From Mauremys mutica (taxonomy: Eukaryota > Chordata > Testudines > Geoemydidae), in contig NC_059073.1 in the NCBI RefSeq assembly GCF_020497125.1, positions 15,769,225 to 15,833,224 of the forward strand: DNA of 64,000 bases. The letters run 5' to 3'. Both the position numbers and the translations under genes were made by a program. Positions within the stretch are counted from its first letter, which is position 1, and each line of letters starts with the position of its first letter. The notes under the pieces were generated by a model, which saw nothing but the letters and a program-made list of their open reading frames with translations, was not told where the DNA came from and made no database searches. Positions 1 to 12,350 of this stretch are shown here, one piece after another.

Positions 1-220
1 ATGCACCCGCATCCTGGCTGGCGGTCGAGTATCTGCCGAAATGCCACCGAAATTCGGCGGCAATGCCTGTCGATGATGCCGCTTGCCGCTGACAAGCGGC
101 GTCATTGAGAGGCGTCACCACCGAAATGCCGCTGAATTTCAGTGGCATTTCGGCGGATGCTTGTCTGCCGCCATGGTCCTTCGTCTGGCACCTGCCAGAC
201 GAAAAGGTTGGGAACCACTG
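1..220. mobile_element. hAT-type DNA element, right end (cut by window edge)
   Basis: The block is G+C-rich and full of short palindromes built on a GCCGAAATG-like word and its complement, unlike the A/G-rich DNA that follows. It ends at 202-220 in AAAAGGTTGGGAACCACTG, the inverse of the CAGTGGTTCCCAACC-type terminus common in vertebrate hAT elements. The left terminus and its duplication lie outside the window, so only the right side can be judged. It holds no transposase frame, so it is non-autonomous or internally deleted. Confidence 0.65.
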
Positions 221-2287
221 GGTTAGAGCTATGAAACATCACCATCAATGATGGGGAAGAGGAGAAGGTGTTTGAAGGATGGGAGAAGGGAGATGATGGA
301 AATCAGGGTGTGCGTTTGTAGTGTTTTTCTTTCAAAACGTCAACAAGATCTTGCGCGGAGAGGGAAACACAGCAGGGGATGGAGCCAAAGGTAGTAAAGA
401 AGAGGACTGGATTATGGGAGTTAATGTGGCAGCAGGAACGGGCAAGGAATATAGCAGCACTGAATGTGGAGAGAAGATGTGGAGTGGAGGAAGTAATTGT
501 GATGGTGGGATGATTGTAAGGGAGGAGTAGAGGATGTGGATGTTGGCATGAGAGGAGGAAGACTTTGCAATGGGGGAGAGGGGAAAGAGTTGACAGCGGA
601 GGAAAGTGTGGGGTAGAGGAATTCGACAGCGAAGTCAGATGAGGAGACTTTCAAAACATAGCAAATGGGACAAGGGGGGTGGGAAACATGAAAACCATCT
701 AAATGGTGAGTGTATTCATGTCTTTAGTCCTGCTTCAATGGGTGGAGGGAAACCAGCAGAGAATCCTTAGAAAAAAAGTAGTCCTACCTCGTATTTGATT
801 TCAATCACTTCCTTTAGAAACTCTCACTATCTGGCACTGAGCAGGCTTGTCCTTGTCATTTCAGCTTCTTCTCTATCATGTGGCTTAATGTCTTTGGAAG
901 GAGTACAATACTTTGATTGAAAAAGTCATCTTTACAGTGGGGATGAAATAAATGAACATGGGGGAGGATTCAGTTATGCTGAGAAGAATAAGCAGGGGAC
1001 CTTGACTGAAGTGTTATCCTCCCTCCCCCCCCCCAAATGTGGGGAGGTTAAAAGCTAAGGAGATCTTTAATGCAGAGATATGGAGTCAACATGCAAAGCT
1101 GCTTTTCTGCATGCACACTATTATGCAACTGGGTGATGGACCTGAAAAAGGCAAATGTCTCTCAGTTGATAGGACTGAATCCTGATCTGAACTTGAACAG
1201 CACAGATACAATGTTGTTTCGAATCCAAATAAGTTAGCATACAGAAGTATTTTGTTATTATGTTTTAAATGTCAGCAGAATTACTGAAGGGCAGGATTAT
1301 CATTTAAGCAAATTGTATTACAAGTTCATGGGAAGCACATGCAAGGAGACATAGCCAGACACGTTTTCCTTCCTCCTCTTCAACCATCCTCAACAGAATT
1401 GGAATAGAAGAGGTGGGCTACAGTGAAGGCATGATACCAGCCATGTGGCCCACAAGTGACTACTTAATACTGAATTATATCAGATAGATACAGGGGAGTC
1501 CCTTTGGAGCAGGATCCAAGGCCAAGGAGCATTGGTTTGCCCCTCCAAAATACAACACTGAATGCAACTGAACTCAGACTGACTTCTCTCTAGCAGTGAA
1601 AGGCAACTACTGAACAAGTCAGAGCTCCAGGTCATATAAATGTCTGAATGCTCCTCCCAAATTTTCCAAAACCAGATGGGTCAGTAAACTGGGTTTGCAA
1701 TCTCATGAGACAGGCCCTCTCACAGGACTTCTAGTGTTTCCTGCTCCTAGCTGAGCCCAAAAGCAGCTTCTCTCACAGACCTTTCTCTCTCTTCTGCCTG
1801 CATTTCCAGCTAGAACCCAGGCTAAAAATATAGTACTTGAGGTCTAGTTGTTACAGCTGAAACTGGGAACTAGGAGTCAGCTTTATTGAGGGTCTGGTCT
1901 GAGATTGCAGAATGACACCCAGCCAGCCACCCAGGAACTAAGGCTCAGCACAAACCACACCACCTTCCACTCCAAGTGCAAGGGACACTTCAATCTGTCT
2001 TCTCCAGTATGCATCCTGTACATTAAAAAAAAACAACCCACCAAAACACTGCAGTGCACACACAATTCTTCCCTTGAGGATGAGAGAAACATTGAACCAC
2101 ATGTGAAAGATTTTAGTTACATTGTTCAATTTACTACTAGAAGGCACTCATGGAAATTAACAACCTAAATTCCTTTGGAAATTTGGGCCTCAGATGCTGT
2201 GGTGATACCTATACAGAATAGAACTTATTTTCAGGTCTGACCAAGGTATGCTCAGCACGAGACCTTAGAGAGTTGAGCCAAAGGTGG
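221..2287. other. Unassigned intergenic DNA
   Basis: No gene or clear repeat was recognised. From about 255 to 660 the plus strand is strongly purine-rich (GGAG/GGAT words), which produces short open frames without protein-like content. A C-run lies at about 1018-1034. The rest is mixed-composition, A+T-leaning sequence. Confidence 0.5.
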
Positions 2288-2299
2288 CTACAGTAAAAT

Positions 2300-2530
2300 G
2301 AAAACAGAAATATGAGATCTTCCTATAGATTTGAGAGCACTCTCTACTGTGGAGCTGTGTTCAGTGATAAATAGATTGAATAAGATCGGACCCAAAACCG
2401 AACCTTGAGGAACTCCATTGGTAACCTCCCTCCAACCCGACAGATCACCTTTCAATACGACCCGCTGCAGTCTCCCCTTTAACCAGTTTCTTATCCACCT
2501 CTGGATTTTCATTTCAATCCCCATTATTTA
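2300..2530 (-). mobile_element. LINE (CR1-like) reverse-transcriptase fragment
   Basis: Read on the minus strand, the segment encodes a stretch ending in GVPQGSVLGPILFNLFI, the conserved RT block just before the catalytic FADD motif of CR1/Jockey-type LINEs, preceded by a WIRNWLKGRLQRVV-like block. The frame leaves the family consensus after NLFI, so the catalytic motif and the 3' end are missing. It is a short dead copy of an older, diverged lineage. Confidence 0.8.
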
Positions 2531-3654
2531 GTAGATTTTTTGTTTTTTTTTAACTTATGATTTGTGTCAAGCTCTCTTTGGATGGAAATTCAGTTAAAAT
2601 GCACAAAACTAGCATTTTAAGTGTTTGTTACTTGTTTTTTACTAAATAAACTACCTTAAAGGTGCTGGAAACATTTAAATGTTTCATATAAATGTTTAGC
2701 AAAACATTTTTTGCATTAAAATCTAATTGATTTATTAAAGAAAGGAAGTACTATTCATAATTAGTAAATTTGAACTGTTTCTGGTCATCACGTCCTTTGG
2801 GTTTTTAGAACTAGTAGATCTCCTCCTCTCACACCTAGTTTTAGTTCATAGACTGGAAGAGGAAAACAAGCTTTTCTGCTTTTTCAACTCAGAATTGGTT
2901 TGTCAATTTTGAGTGAACTTGTCATTGAACTGCACTAATTGAATAAATGGAAATAAAGAAAATATTTTTCTCTGAACCTGCAGAAGAGGCTAATGCTGTC
3001 AAAAGCTAGTTCCTCACTTCAACACGCTCTGGTTCTAGGTGCTTAGCCAGTGACTTCCATAAGTTCAATGGTTTCCCTTTCTTTAAAACTTGGTAGCAAA
3101 TATGTACTAAATATTGATTTTTGCATTTAATTTAAATTATTTTAATAGATTATAATTTTAGGCCTTAGCATAAGGTGTCAATTTAATTTTAATTACATTT
3201 ATTTTTTTTTAAATCTACATTTAATTTAAATTTCAAAACCCTGTTTCTTTTAAGAAAAACCACTGAATTTTATCCATTCTGGTAATCTCTCATATTTAGA
3301 TACATGATACTTGGCATGCACTTTATGCAACTTGGTTGACACTTTACCTACTTTCACAATGTTTTGCACCTGTTTCCTACTTTTTTACTGAGTTAACCCC
3401 TGCAACCTGTTTACATTACTCAACATCTATTTCAGCCATGTGCTGTACAGAACTGTATTTTTTGGTACTTAATGTACATCCACGCATAAATAAAAAAGCA
3501 AATGCAATAGGATTTACTCATCACCATCGTCAAAGGCTGCAGAAATAAATAACATTTAATTGCTTCACTGGTGAAGAACACACCACTATGGAAGAAAGCC
3601 TTTGCCAGGGGAATAAAGCAGAGGAGTCGTTTCTATACACAGAGTGAGTCAGAA
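2531..3654. other. A+T-rich unassigned DNA
   Basis: No coding region recognised. 2530-3260 is markedly A+T-rich with many TTTAAAT/ATTTAAA words and T-runs near 2535-2555 and 3200-3212. Nothing more specific can be supported. Confidence 0.5.
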
Positions 3655-3780
3655 ACAGAACTAAGGGTTTGAGCAAGTCACTTTACTTCTCTATGCTTCA
3701 GTGTCCTATCTAGAGAACTGAACTAACAATGATACTCACCCACTTTAAAGGGACATAATCACTGAGATTCAAAACCTGAG
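3655..3780 (+). mobile_element. MIR-type CORE-SINE fragment
   Basis: The plus strand carries the SINE core wording 'gagcaagtcactttacttctc' and 'atgcttcagtgtcc', matching the conserved centre of MIR (GGGCAAGTCACTTAACCTCT...GCCTCAGTTTCC). The tRNA-like head with A and B boxes is not recognisable. Old, diverged copy. Confidence 0.65.
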
Positions 3781-4690
3781 TTAGAAATAGTTTAGGATAT
3801 TGCACCTGCCTTAGTTCCCATGCCAATTGTTGTGCTTCTTCAGTCATATTCCCTTGTTTAGAAACATGTCATTCTCTCCTCTGTGTAAAAAACCTACACA
3901 AACGGGGGGAATGACTGACTATACATGAGAAATTGAGTAACCACCAAGTGTTGTCACCCCAGAGAAACATATTTTTCTCTCGCTAATATTAGGTGTCACT
4001 TGTAACAATAGTAGATAAGCAATTTTCAGGCCTGGTGTGAGTATTGATTTTACAATATCTCTTTAACTGGCCAAATCCTGCCTTTGACTTCAGTCCTTTT
4101 CACTTGAGTAAGGACTGCAGGCGCCATGTCTGGAAAGTAGGTTGAGTGTTAATAGCCTATTTGTACATACAGGGGCAGGAAACTTCATGAGGTTCCCTCT
4201 CAAAGAGTTTCCTCCACATTTTCTTTCAAGGCAGCTCCAGGGGAGACTCCTTGAGCCAGCCTCAAAATCCCTGGATCCCCAATCTCTGCACAGACCTGCA
4301 GGCGCACAGGACTGTCCACTACTTCGGCAAGAGCTCTAACCCCATTTCCTGGCAGCTCCATTAGATCTGAGCTGTTGAGAACTCCCCCGGTGAAGGCCAC
4401 CTCTGAAGCCCTTCTTTAAGGGAATTGCTGTGCCTTTGTACTCTCTTGCGCATACTGGGTAGTGGGAGCAATATGTCTCCTCCACAACCCTGCCCCTGCC
4501 TTATATACTCCCCCCACCATTTCCTCCTTCCTCATATGGGAATGTGGGGAACCCTGCTGTGGTGGTACCTGACTCCCATTTCCACATAGGAAATATACAT
4601 GAAGAAGGTTTCCCCCGAGCATGGACTGTTGGGTCACAATCCATGTCAGGCTGTTCAGCAAGTGGCTCTCTAGTTCATGAGTCTGTAAGC
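3781..4690. other. Unassigned intergenic DNA
   Basis: Mixed-composition sequence with no recognised gene. Overlapping short frames on both strands at 4142-4661 show no protein family features. Confidence 0.45.
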
Positions 4691-5310
4691 ATGTGACTTA
4701 CCAACCGCATGCCCCTGCTGGTGGGTCACAGTGTAGCAGGCTCTCCTCCTTCTGTGCCCCAGCTGCTCTGGGCCCATGGTGGTCTGCTGCTTCCCGCAAC
4801 TCTGGCTGGATCACATCTAGTCCCATCCTTTCTAGGGCTAAACCATTAGTCCAACAAATAATAGTGTTTTGACCTCACACTGGGCCCTTGGTTTGACTCC
4901 ACACTCACTAGTCTTTACCCCTGGTAGTGGGGGCTTTCATTGGTCCTTACACCTGGTCGGGGGGTTCTGCTCCACCTTCTCCATGGGCTGGTAGAGGAAC
5001 CCAGGCCTTCCCTCTCCTCTGGGTTCTGACCCAGGGGCCCTTGAATAGGCAGGCAAGGCCTTATTACAGACCCCTTGCTGCCTCCCTGGACTACTTCCTA
5101 CCTTTCCCCATCATAGGCTTTGCCATAGCTTCTTCCCAGGCTCCCAGTGTCCCAACTCCACTCCCCCTTAGTGCCTTCCATCAGCACACTGCAGAGCTTC
5201 TTAGCACTTCCTGCTACTCAAGAGTTTTCTGGACTCCCCTGGCAGTGCAGTCCCTGACTCAGCAGGAGTCTAGCTGCTAAGTCTACCTTCCTTCAGGGAG
5301 GCTTTGTCCG
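4690..5310. repeat. Possible LTR-like dispersed repeat
   Basis: This is a sharply bounded C/T-rich block (CTCC, CCAGG and CCTTCC words) between A+T-rich neighbours. Its composition resembles LTRs and internal parts of reptile LTR elements. I could not define TG...CA ends or a target duplication. The 117-codon plus frame at 4927-5280 is probably a composition artefact. A dispersed repeat is likely; the class is uncertain. Confidence 0.3.
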
Positions 5311-7100
5311 TCAGGTCCTTCATTTTCAGTTTTGTACTGAATTTTACTTTAAAAAAAGTCCAGATTTTACAGCAGCTATAATGTGTTTTTTACTGATTTT
5401 TTTCACCCAAGGTTGGGACCAATCGAGTACATGAGAATGCTGATTATGTCTCAATAATGACAGACAAAGGGAGTGCATCCTATGAGCAAATAGTGCTAAG
5501 CAGAACTGCTGCTTCCCCTATTCCGCTGCTTTTTTTTTTTAAATGCTTGAGCAATATGCAAATTGGTTCGCATACCAGTGTCTGGTTTTGTTTTCTCAGG
5601 TGAGTGGCAGCAGAGCAGACCATGGGCCGGGAGTACCTTCAGCCTGCTTGCAAGCCAGTTTATATCTCATAACTGCCGGTATCTGAACTAATATAGAATG
5701 TTCCTTATATCTCCATAAGCAATGTGAAGATGAATCTATTCTACCAGGTCAGGTTAAATCTGCTGTGATACCAGCAACTGAAAACACAGGACAAAAATTA
5801 GAAAGCAAGACGTCATTGATTCAAAATTAAAGGGGTGAAAGGCTTAGAAAAGTTTGACTCATTTATGCAAATAAAGTTCCTAACTACCTCCCTCTAATGC
5901 AGGTGATTCACTGCCACTCGACTTTTCAGCACCATTAATGCCCAGTTTAAAATATCCACAAGATGGATTACTGTACTAAATACTTTACGGTAGTGGCTTT
6001 ATGGTCAGGATTTAGTGGAATGCTTCCTTCTCCTATAAATCATGCTATGAATATTGATTGTGGTGCCCTCTACTTAGCTAAAAGTTTTATGTGGCTTATA
6101 AAAAATATGTAGTGAATCTGTTTCGGTAGGAAGGAGCTTTTCTTGGAAACAAATCTGAGGAAGAGCTCTAATATATGCTAGTACAGTGTTTATATAGTGA
6201 AGAATGACTTTATAACAAAGTGCTGCCAGTCCAGGCCAATTTATTATATGCTATACTGGTGTTAAACTGCCTTAAATCAATATTTAAGAAGACAGGGGAG
6301 TGCTGGGGTGTAATAAGTCATCATTTTAATGAAATATAGATTATTCCAAGACTATTAAACAAGTGGTTGGTGTCAGAAAAATTGTTCACTTTTCCAGTGC
6401 TAAACAAAATCATCTATTTTAGTGGAGTAAAATCAATAAGCAGCTGAGACCTGCCGTGGAACCTGAATGCGTAAGTAAATGTATAGCCGGAGCTGCCCAT
6501 TGATAAGCAGATAGGTTACGCTTAGATGCCCTGGTTACTGAATCTGGACAAATTCCATTTATAGGGAATTGGAGGAGGAGGGAAGTTGTGAAAGAAAACC
6601 CACTGTGAGCCAGTCCTGCCTTCTGCTTGCATGGCACTTTGTATGCTCAGATAGCTGCTGAGAGAGAGAAAAAAATCCAGCTTTTATAGATAAGTTTCCC
6701 CCCACCACCACCACCTATTTCAATATGAGAAATGAATTGGAGGAAACTCTAGAACCTGCAAAAGAAAGTCATTTAGCTAAATTGCCTCAGGTTACAAAGA
6801 ACTGGCTTTCAGTAGTAAGCGTTGTTTTACTTAACCTTTCCAGGATTTGTTAAAGGCGAAAAGTGCTTCAGCTCCCTTGCAAGCTGTAATGTTAGTCACA
6901 CAGCTCTACCAGCAGCCTGGGGGGCTACTAGCCATTCAGAGAGAACTTTCTGCAGCCAAGGAGCCAGGACTTCCAATCACCTGGGGAACAGCTGTGAGGC
7001 CATCAACTCTATCTGGGCCCACAGTAACTTATTTATATCACCACAGTGCACTGAAACCCCAGTCAAGGAACAGGGCCAATTTGACCTGCCCCAAAGAACT
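5311..7100. other. Unassigned A+T-leaning DNA
   Basis: No gene recognised. It holds a T-run at about 5529-5540 and ordinary intergenic sequence. The 160-codon plus frame starting at 6822 runs into a MIR at 7105 and so is not a gene. Confidence 0.45.
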
Positions 7101-7104
7101 TATG

Positions 7105-7290
7105 ATCTATACAGACAAGAAGGCATTATTTTGCCCATTTTACAGATGGGGGAACTTAGACCCAGAGAAATTGTGACATGTCCAACATCCCACAGGGTGT
7201 CTGTGGCAGTACCAAGAACGGTACCAAGCTCCCAGGAGTCCCAAAGCAGTGCCTTAACCACAAGACCATTCTTCCTCTCTGAGGAATCTC
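7105..7290 (-). mobile_element. MIR-type CORE-SINE
   Basis: On the plus strand the segment reads as the complement of MIR: 'attttacagatggggg' then 'acttagacccagagaaa', 'gtgacatgtccaacatcccacag', 'ggcagtaccaag' and, at the far end, 'cttaaccacaagacca'. That order is core, then tRNA-like head, reversed. The last piece is the complement of the A-box region (TGGT..AAG). It is one of the more complete MIR copies in the window. Confidence 0.75.
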
Positions 7291-7627
7291 CGGGGCAACT
7301 ATGAATAGAGAAGATCAATACTGTCAGCCCCAAAAGTTCAAAAATCATGAGTCAGACTCCAAAGAGTCCTAAGTGCCCCCCAAATCATGAGATCTGAAAA
7401 AAAGGTTCTATCTCTTTCTGGTCTCTTTTGACTTTTGAACTCCCACTGCCATCTCCAGTGAGTTTGTGTGGCCATGAGCAGTGCCATTCTCCCAAATTTC
7501 GAGAGGAAGGTGATTTTGGCCCCCTGCTGCAGGAGCTTTCTCTGGCGCTCAGCTGAGATCACGTTACACAGATATGTATAAAATGCTGTATTGAGCTGCC
7601 AGGCTCTTTTCCCATCTCCCCAGACAC

Positions 7628-8562
7628 TCATAGAATCATAGAATCTCAGGGTTGGAAGGGACCTCAGGAGGTCATCTACTCCAACCCCCTGCTCAAAGCA
7701 GGACCAAACCCAACTAAATCATCCCAGCCAGGGCTTTGTCAAGCCTGACCTTAAAAACCTCTAAGGAAGGAGATTCCACTACCTCCCTAGGTAACCCATT
7801 CCAGTTCTTCACCACCCTACTAGTGAAAAAGTTTTTCCTAATATCCAACCTAAACCTCCCCCTCTGCAACTTGAGACCATTACTCCTTGTTCTATCATCT
7901 TCTACCACTGAGAACAGTCTAGATCCATCCTCTTTGGAACCCCCTTTCAGGTAGTTGAAAGCAGCTATCAAATCCCCCCTCATTCTTCTCTTCTGCAGAC
8001 TAAACAATCCCAGTTCCCTCAGCCTCTCCTCATAAGTCATGTGCTCCAGCCCCCTAATCATTTTTGTTGCCCTCCGCTGGACTCTCTCCAATTTATCCAC
8101 ATCCTTCTTGTAGTGTGGGGCCCAAAACTGGACACAGTACTCCAAATGAGGCCTCACCAGTGCTGAGTAGAGGGGAATGATCACATCCCTTGATCTGCTG
8201 GAAATGCCCCTACTTATACAACCCAAAATGCCATTAGCCTTCTTGGCAACAAGGGCACACTGTTGACTCATATTCAGCTTTTCGTCCACCGTAACCCCTA
8301 GGTCCTTTTCTGCAGAACTGCTGCCCAGCCATTCGGTCCCTAGTCTGTAGCAGTGCATGGGATTCTTCCGTCCTAAGTGCAGGACTCTGCACTTGTCCTT
8401 GTTGAACCTCATCATATTTCTTTTGGCCCAATCCTCTAATTTGTCTAGGTCCCTCTGTATCCTAGCCCTACCCTCCAGCATATCAACCACTCCTCCCAGT
8501 TTAGTGTCATCTGCAAACTTGCTAAGGGTGCAGTCCACACCATCCTCCAGATCGTTAATGAC
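7628..8562 (-). mobile_element. CR1 LINE, 5'-truncated 3' part
   Basis: The left end (7628-7700) is the complement of the CR1 3' terminus: octamer repeats of the ATTCTATG type preceded by a stretch reading 'gggttggactagatgacctcc' on the minus strand. Upstream on the minus strand lies one open frame from the RT catalytic FADDTK motif to the end of ORF2. The copy is truncated near 8562, just upstream at INDLEDG. About 935 bp remain, against several kb for a full CR1. The intact frame suggests it is among the younger CR1 copies here. Confidence 0.95.
7714..8538 (-). pseudogene. CR1 ORF2 C-terminal remnant (reverse transcriptase), 274 codons open
   Basis: ORF2 of CR1 encodes an endonuclease-reverse transcriptase for target-primed insertion. 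This remnant holds only its C-terminal part. The RT catalytic motif FADDTKLGG is at residues 8-16. Then come the thumb region ([16 protein letters not shown]), the [28 protein letters not shown] block and the terminal [27 protein letters not shown] block. The endonuclease and RT fingers/palm are absent, so it cannot act. The start Met is incidental; the frame is simply open to the 5' truncation. Confidence 0.9.
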
Positions 8563-10495
8563 TCCTCTTGGCTCCTGAGATGTGGAGGTGGTGGAATGCT
8601 ACCTGCCTCCTGCAGCAGCCCTGATTGGCTGCCCTTCCCCAGGTGGCACGAAAGTGGGAAAGGCTCAGAGAGGGTTTCCCTGGGCAGGGCTGATAATCAG
8701 GTCATGAAGCACTGACTCCATCAGTGACCAAAATTGCTTGGTGAAGCAGGCAATGCTGGCAGTCTCTGGCAAAGAGATGACTATGGGGCTCATGCAAATA
8801 AAGGACTAGGTTGTCTCAGCCTTGACTCAGCTGCTCAAGTGAGAGGAGCTGAAAGCCCTTTCTCCCATTTACTCCCCTGCTCAGAGGGCAAAGTATATTC
8901 ATCCAATGCTCCCCTTTGGGAAGAGGTTAGTGGGAAGCTGCAGGGTCTTTGGCTCCACCCCCTGGCACTCAACTGCCAGAGCAGCTGGCCAACATGGAGT
9001 GAAGCAACTTGCTCCTCCAACCAGAGCAGGAGCTCAGATATTATGGAGATTAGCATGTTACAAGAACCTACCTCGAACAGAGAAACAATGCAATGGAGCC
9101 GCACCGTGTTCTGTGGTCTGCTCCTTGGCCAGTGCAGCTGTGTGCTGCCTGATACTTGGTGCAGGCTGTACATTTACAGTCTGGCCCCAAATGACTCCCT
9201 AAGGAGGAAGGAGAGAGAAAGACACCAGGCCCGGACATGTGCAGATCCAGAGGGTCCCTCCCCTCAGAGCTGCTAGCCCTCCTCAAGCAGATATGGTCCA
9301 TAGCACAGCACTTCAAGCATTCTTGGTGCTTGGACATGAGTGGAGAAGATCAGCACAAGAAGGCTTCATGTAAGAAGAGGATGTGAAGGAGTTTGGAAGA
9401 GGAGCGGAGTGGGGTGGTTGTGTCCCAGATGGCTGGGAGGACTGATTCTCTGTTATAACACATGTTAACATAAGTTTTATTGATATATGCACAGCATGAG
9501 TGTAGCCTCCCAGTGCTGTTGATAGTATTGCCAGCTCCAAGTTAAAAAATCATAAGGCAGGCTCCAAAGTCATTACATTGGTGTAAAAATAATGAGAGGG
9601 TTTTTTTTTTTTTTAAAGTGTTTTGGTTTTTTTAACTTACCTTATGGTTTCTGAGCCGTTTGTGTATACTTGGTTCATGTTTTCCTTCAGAACCATGAAG
9701 GCCAGAAGCTTTTTTTTTTTCCCAATTGAAAGCTGAGATTCTGTGAGATCATTTGACTCCATGAGCTGGGGCTTCAATAAAAACAGTAAATATCATGAGA
9801 CTTGTGAAAAAAATTTCTAGGGCTGTTTCCCATCCCCCCCCCCCGGCCCCGCTTCTTTCTTTTGCAATTGTAGATGAAATGAACGCAAAGTGAAACCAAA
9901 TAGCTTTTTCTTGTTGTTTTCCTAATGATAGCACTGGATTTTGAAATTAAGCCCAGCAGGTAGGAAGATCCTGTGCAGTTTTCAAATGAGATCATTTGTC
10001 CTTTCGCTAAAGCATGTTTATTTTATATTATTTCTATCTGATTTTTCAGACCTGCTGTTTTCTGTAAGATGAGTTAAAGGTGCTTTGGAGTAAATCCTAA
10101 TGACTGCATTAGCAAATGCTTCCCCACATAGGCATGTGGAGTTTGGTTTTATTTTTTTTGTCCTGGTGTTTGACTCCAAACAGCTTCTTCCAATACATCT
10201 GCATACCATAACGTGGAATTCATTTTTCCCTTCTGAAGTGCCGTTTGCCCTCAGTCGAGGCATTAACTTGATGCTGGCTGCCTTCTACAATGAGAGTGTC
10301 TTGAAAAGCAAAGATCATAAAGATACAAGGCTCTGGTCCCATTTATGGGCTATAGATTGAATGTGGGGGGTGCAATTGTGACAGGCCTTTAAATGAGCTA
10401 TGGAAAGAAAGCAAAGCTCCTCCCCATTAAATGAAGACCCATGTAAAGACTAGGCAGAATCTAGCCAAAGGAATCAGGGTGATAATAGCCAAATG
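8563..10495. other. Unassigned DNA with a 180-codon open frame
   Basis: The part next to the CR1 (8580-9300) is moderately G+C-rich and carries an open plus frame at 8734-9276 (180 codons). It has no recognisable domain, signal peptide or family motif, and a competing minus frame at 8835-9173. I treat it as non-coding. Further right are a T-run (9601-9616) and a C-run (about 9832-9844). No regulatory element could be assigned. Confidence 0.4.
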
Positions 10496-10499
10496 TCTC

Positions 10500-10612
10500 A
10501 CTAAGCTCCTTGTAGCGGGGATTGGCATTCAGTTCTGTGTTTGTACAGCACCTAGCACAATGGGGTCCTAGTCTATGACTATGAAGCCTAGGCACTATGG
10601 TAATACAAGTAA
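10500..10612 (+). mobile_element. L2-type LINE 3' tail
   Basis: The wording 'tgtacagcacctagcacaat', then 'ggggtcctagtctatgact' and 'taggcactatggtaatacaa' matches the 3' untranslated end of reptile L2 LINEs. The ORF part is not recognisable here. Confidence 0.65.
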
Positions 10613-11245
10613 AAGTAATTAATTACACTGGGTGTACATTGAGCCCTAAGCTCAGCCCCGAGGCAGAGGTGACACATAACTGCTCTGACCATGGAGAAAT
10701 TATAATGCAGTCACAATTCCTTTCTTGCTGCAAGCGGGAGGTAACTGCAGCTTACTTACCCCCCTTGCATTTGGCCAGCAACTCCTGGAGGTGTGTGCTG
10801 CCCAGTCTCCACCCTCTCCCTGCTTCTCTTCTTGTCAAGGGGAGTGCTTGTGCTCTGCACCAGACAGGGGCTTACACTCCCTCACTCCCCTGCTGTGCAG
10901 AATAAGACAAGGCTGCACTCTTAGCCCACTGTTATTATTTATTGTTTCTCTGAGTGGGAGCATTATGAATCATATTCACCCCTCTGCAAGAACAGGATTT
11001 CAGCAGCTCTCAGTTCTCTCCTTCCCTCCATTTGGCAGAGTATTGTTTACAATGGTACATTGGGGTGAAATATAAAGTCGGGACCAATAGTGAGGCAGCT
11101 TGAATGTGTATTTCTTCCCCCTTGTTCACTGTCTGTAAGTTATATACTGTAACTGCACTTTTTATTATTAGTCTGCTTACTGGTGCTTCAGCCTGATGCT
11201 GCTAATAAAATATCCTAGAGCAGGGGGAGACTGTGTACTGTACAG
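10613..11245. other. Unassigned intergenic DNA
   Basis: No gene or clear repeat recognised. Short frames at 10597-11075 overlap one another and lack protein features. Confidence 0.4.
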
Positions 11246-11247
11246 AG

Positions 11248-11518
11248 TGAGGCCATGTCTGCAGGTACCACAGTGGAACAGCTAGAGCTGATTTAACCCT
11301 GCAATGCAGCGGCAGACTATAGCAACAGAAGGGTTTTTTTCCATCGCTGTAGGAACTCCATCTCCCCAAAAGACGATAGTTATGTCTATGGAACCATCCA
11401 TCTATCAACCTAGCTGTGTCTACACCAGGGGTTACGTCGGCAGAGCTATAGCAGTGGATTTTTCACATCCCTGAGAGCCACAGACACGTTGACCTAAGTT
11501 TTAAGCGTAGGTCACACC
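11248..11518. mobile_element. Foldback MITE (GGCCATGTCT termini)
   Basis: The left end reads 'gaggccatgtctgcagg' and the right end 'aagcgtaggtcacacct', an inverted and diverged counterpart. Internal inverted words are also seen: 'gttacgtcggcagagctatag' against 'cacgttgacctaagt', around a 'tttttcaca' turn near 11460. This matches a common reptile MITE family built of paired hairpins. No coding capacity; superfamily not assigned. Confidence 0.6.
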
Positions 11519-11634
11519 TGAGAGAGAAACTCATATGAGAGAACAAAGATTCAAGGCTAACTTTGAATATGGGAGTTTTCTGTACTGTGGTAGCACTGAG
11601 CAAAACTCCGTGGCTCCCAAACAAAGGAGACATC

Positions 11635-11725
11635 ATTAAGATTTCTGTACTTATATACCAGGCCCTGCATGGTCTTGCTACTTTTCACCTTTGTCACCTT
11701 CTTACCCGATACCTTCTAGATTAGG
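11635..11725 (+). mobile_element. L2-type LINE ORF2 fragment
   Basis: The plus strand translates to IKISVLIYQALHGLATFHL, which matches the L2 RT C-terminal block (YKALHGLAPxYL), followed by a CHLLTRYL-like stretch. Frame integrity is lost beyond this. Probably the same old insertion as the L2-like 3' piece near 12.3 kb. Confidence 0.6.
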
Positions 11726-12239
11726 CACTCAAGTGGGTATCTGAGAAATTGTTCTGCGTCACTGCTTTCATGACTGCACTTAGGGATAGGTGAGTTAGTT
11801 CACAGAAAATAAGAGCTGTCCTGAACTTTTAGCTGAAACTCAAATCAAACCTGAGCTGAGCCTTTTCAGAGATTCATGAAAATCAGGATAACTTTGAGCC
11901 TCCATTATTTTTTGTCTTTGTGTGCTTTGATTGGATTGGGACCAGAAGCACAGATGCAGAAATAATTATTTATTATGGATCAGATTCTGGATGTCACAAG
12001 CTGACCCTAAGTTTTTTATCACAACTGGAAGTCCCAACTATCGTATGAGAAAGTCTGTTCTCATTAGATTTCCACCCTAGCTTTGCAGACCCAAAAGCTG
12101 TGGGGAAGAAGATTGAGATAATCAGCTGAACCTTCAACAATCATTCAGACCAAACTTCCAGACTGCCTGAGGTTTGCGCTCACGTCTTGTATCCGTTCAG
12201 TATGTGCAGATTCCTGTTCATCTGAGGATCAGCCTCTTT

Positions 12240-12350
12240 GAATCCCTGCCAGAATCTACCTACAATTTAAAGCCATATTTGTTTGAGCTGCCCTCTGCTG
12301 GATTTGTTCTGATTTGTAAAGTGCTTTGAAGTAGCCACATGAGAGGCACT
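12240..12350 (+). mobile_element. L2-like LINE 3' fragment
   Basis: The plus strand translates to LFESLPESTYNLKPYLFEL, resembling the WNSLPxxIRxxxSLxxFKxxLKxxLF ending of L2 ORF2. It is followed by 'gtaaagtgctttgaagtag' and 'gaggcactacagaaattcaa', the usual L2/SINE tail wording (GTAAAGCGCTTTGAGATCC). Old copy. Confidence 0.6.

Noticed and set aside
6822..7304. 160-codon plus frame
   Set aside because: Its second half is a reversed MIR, and the first half has no protein features.
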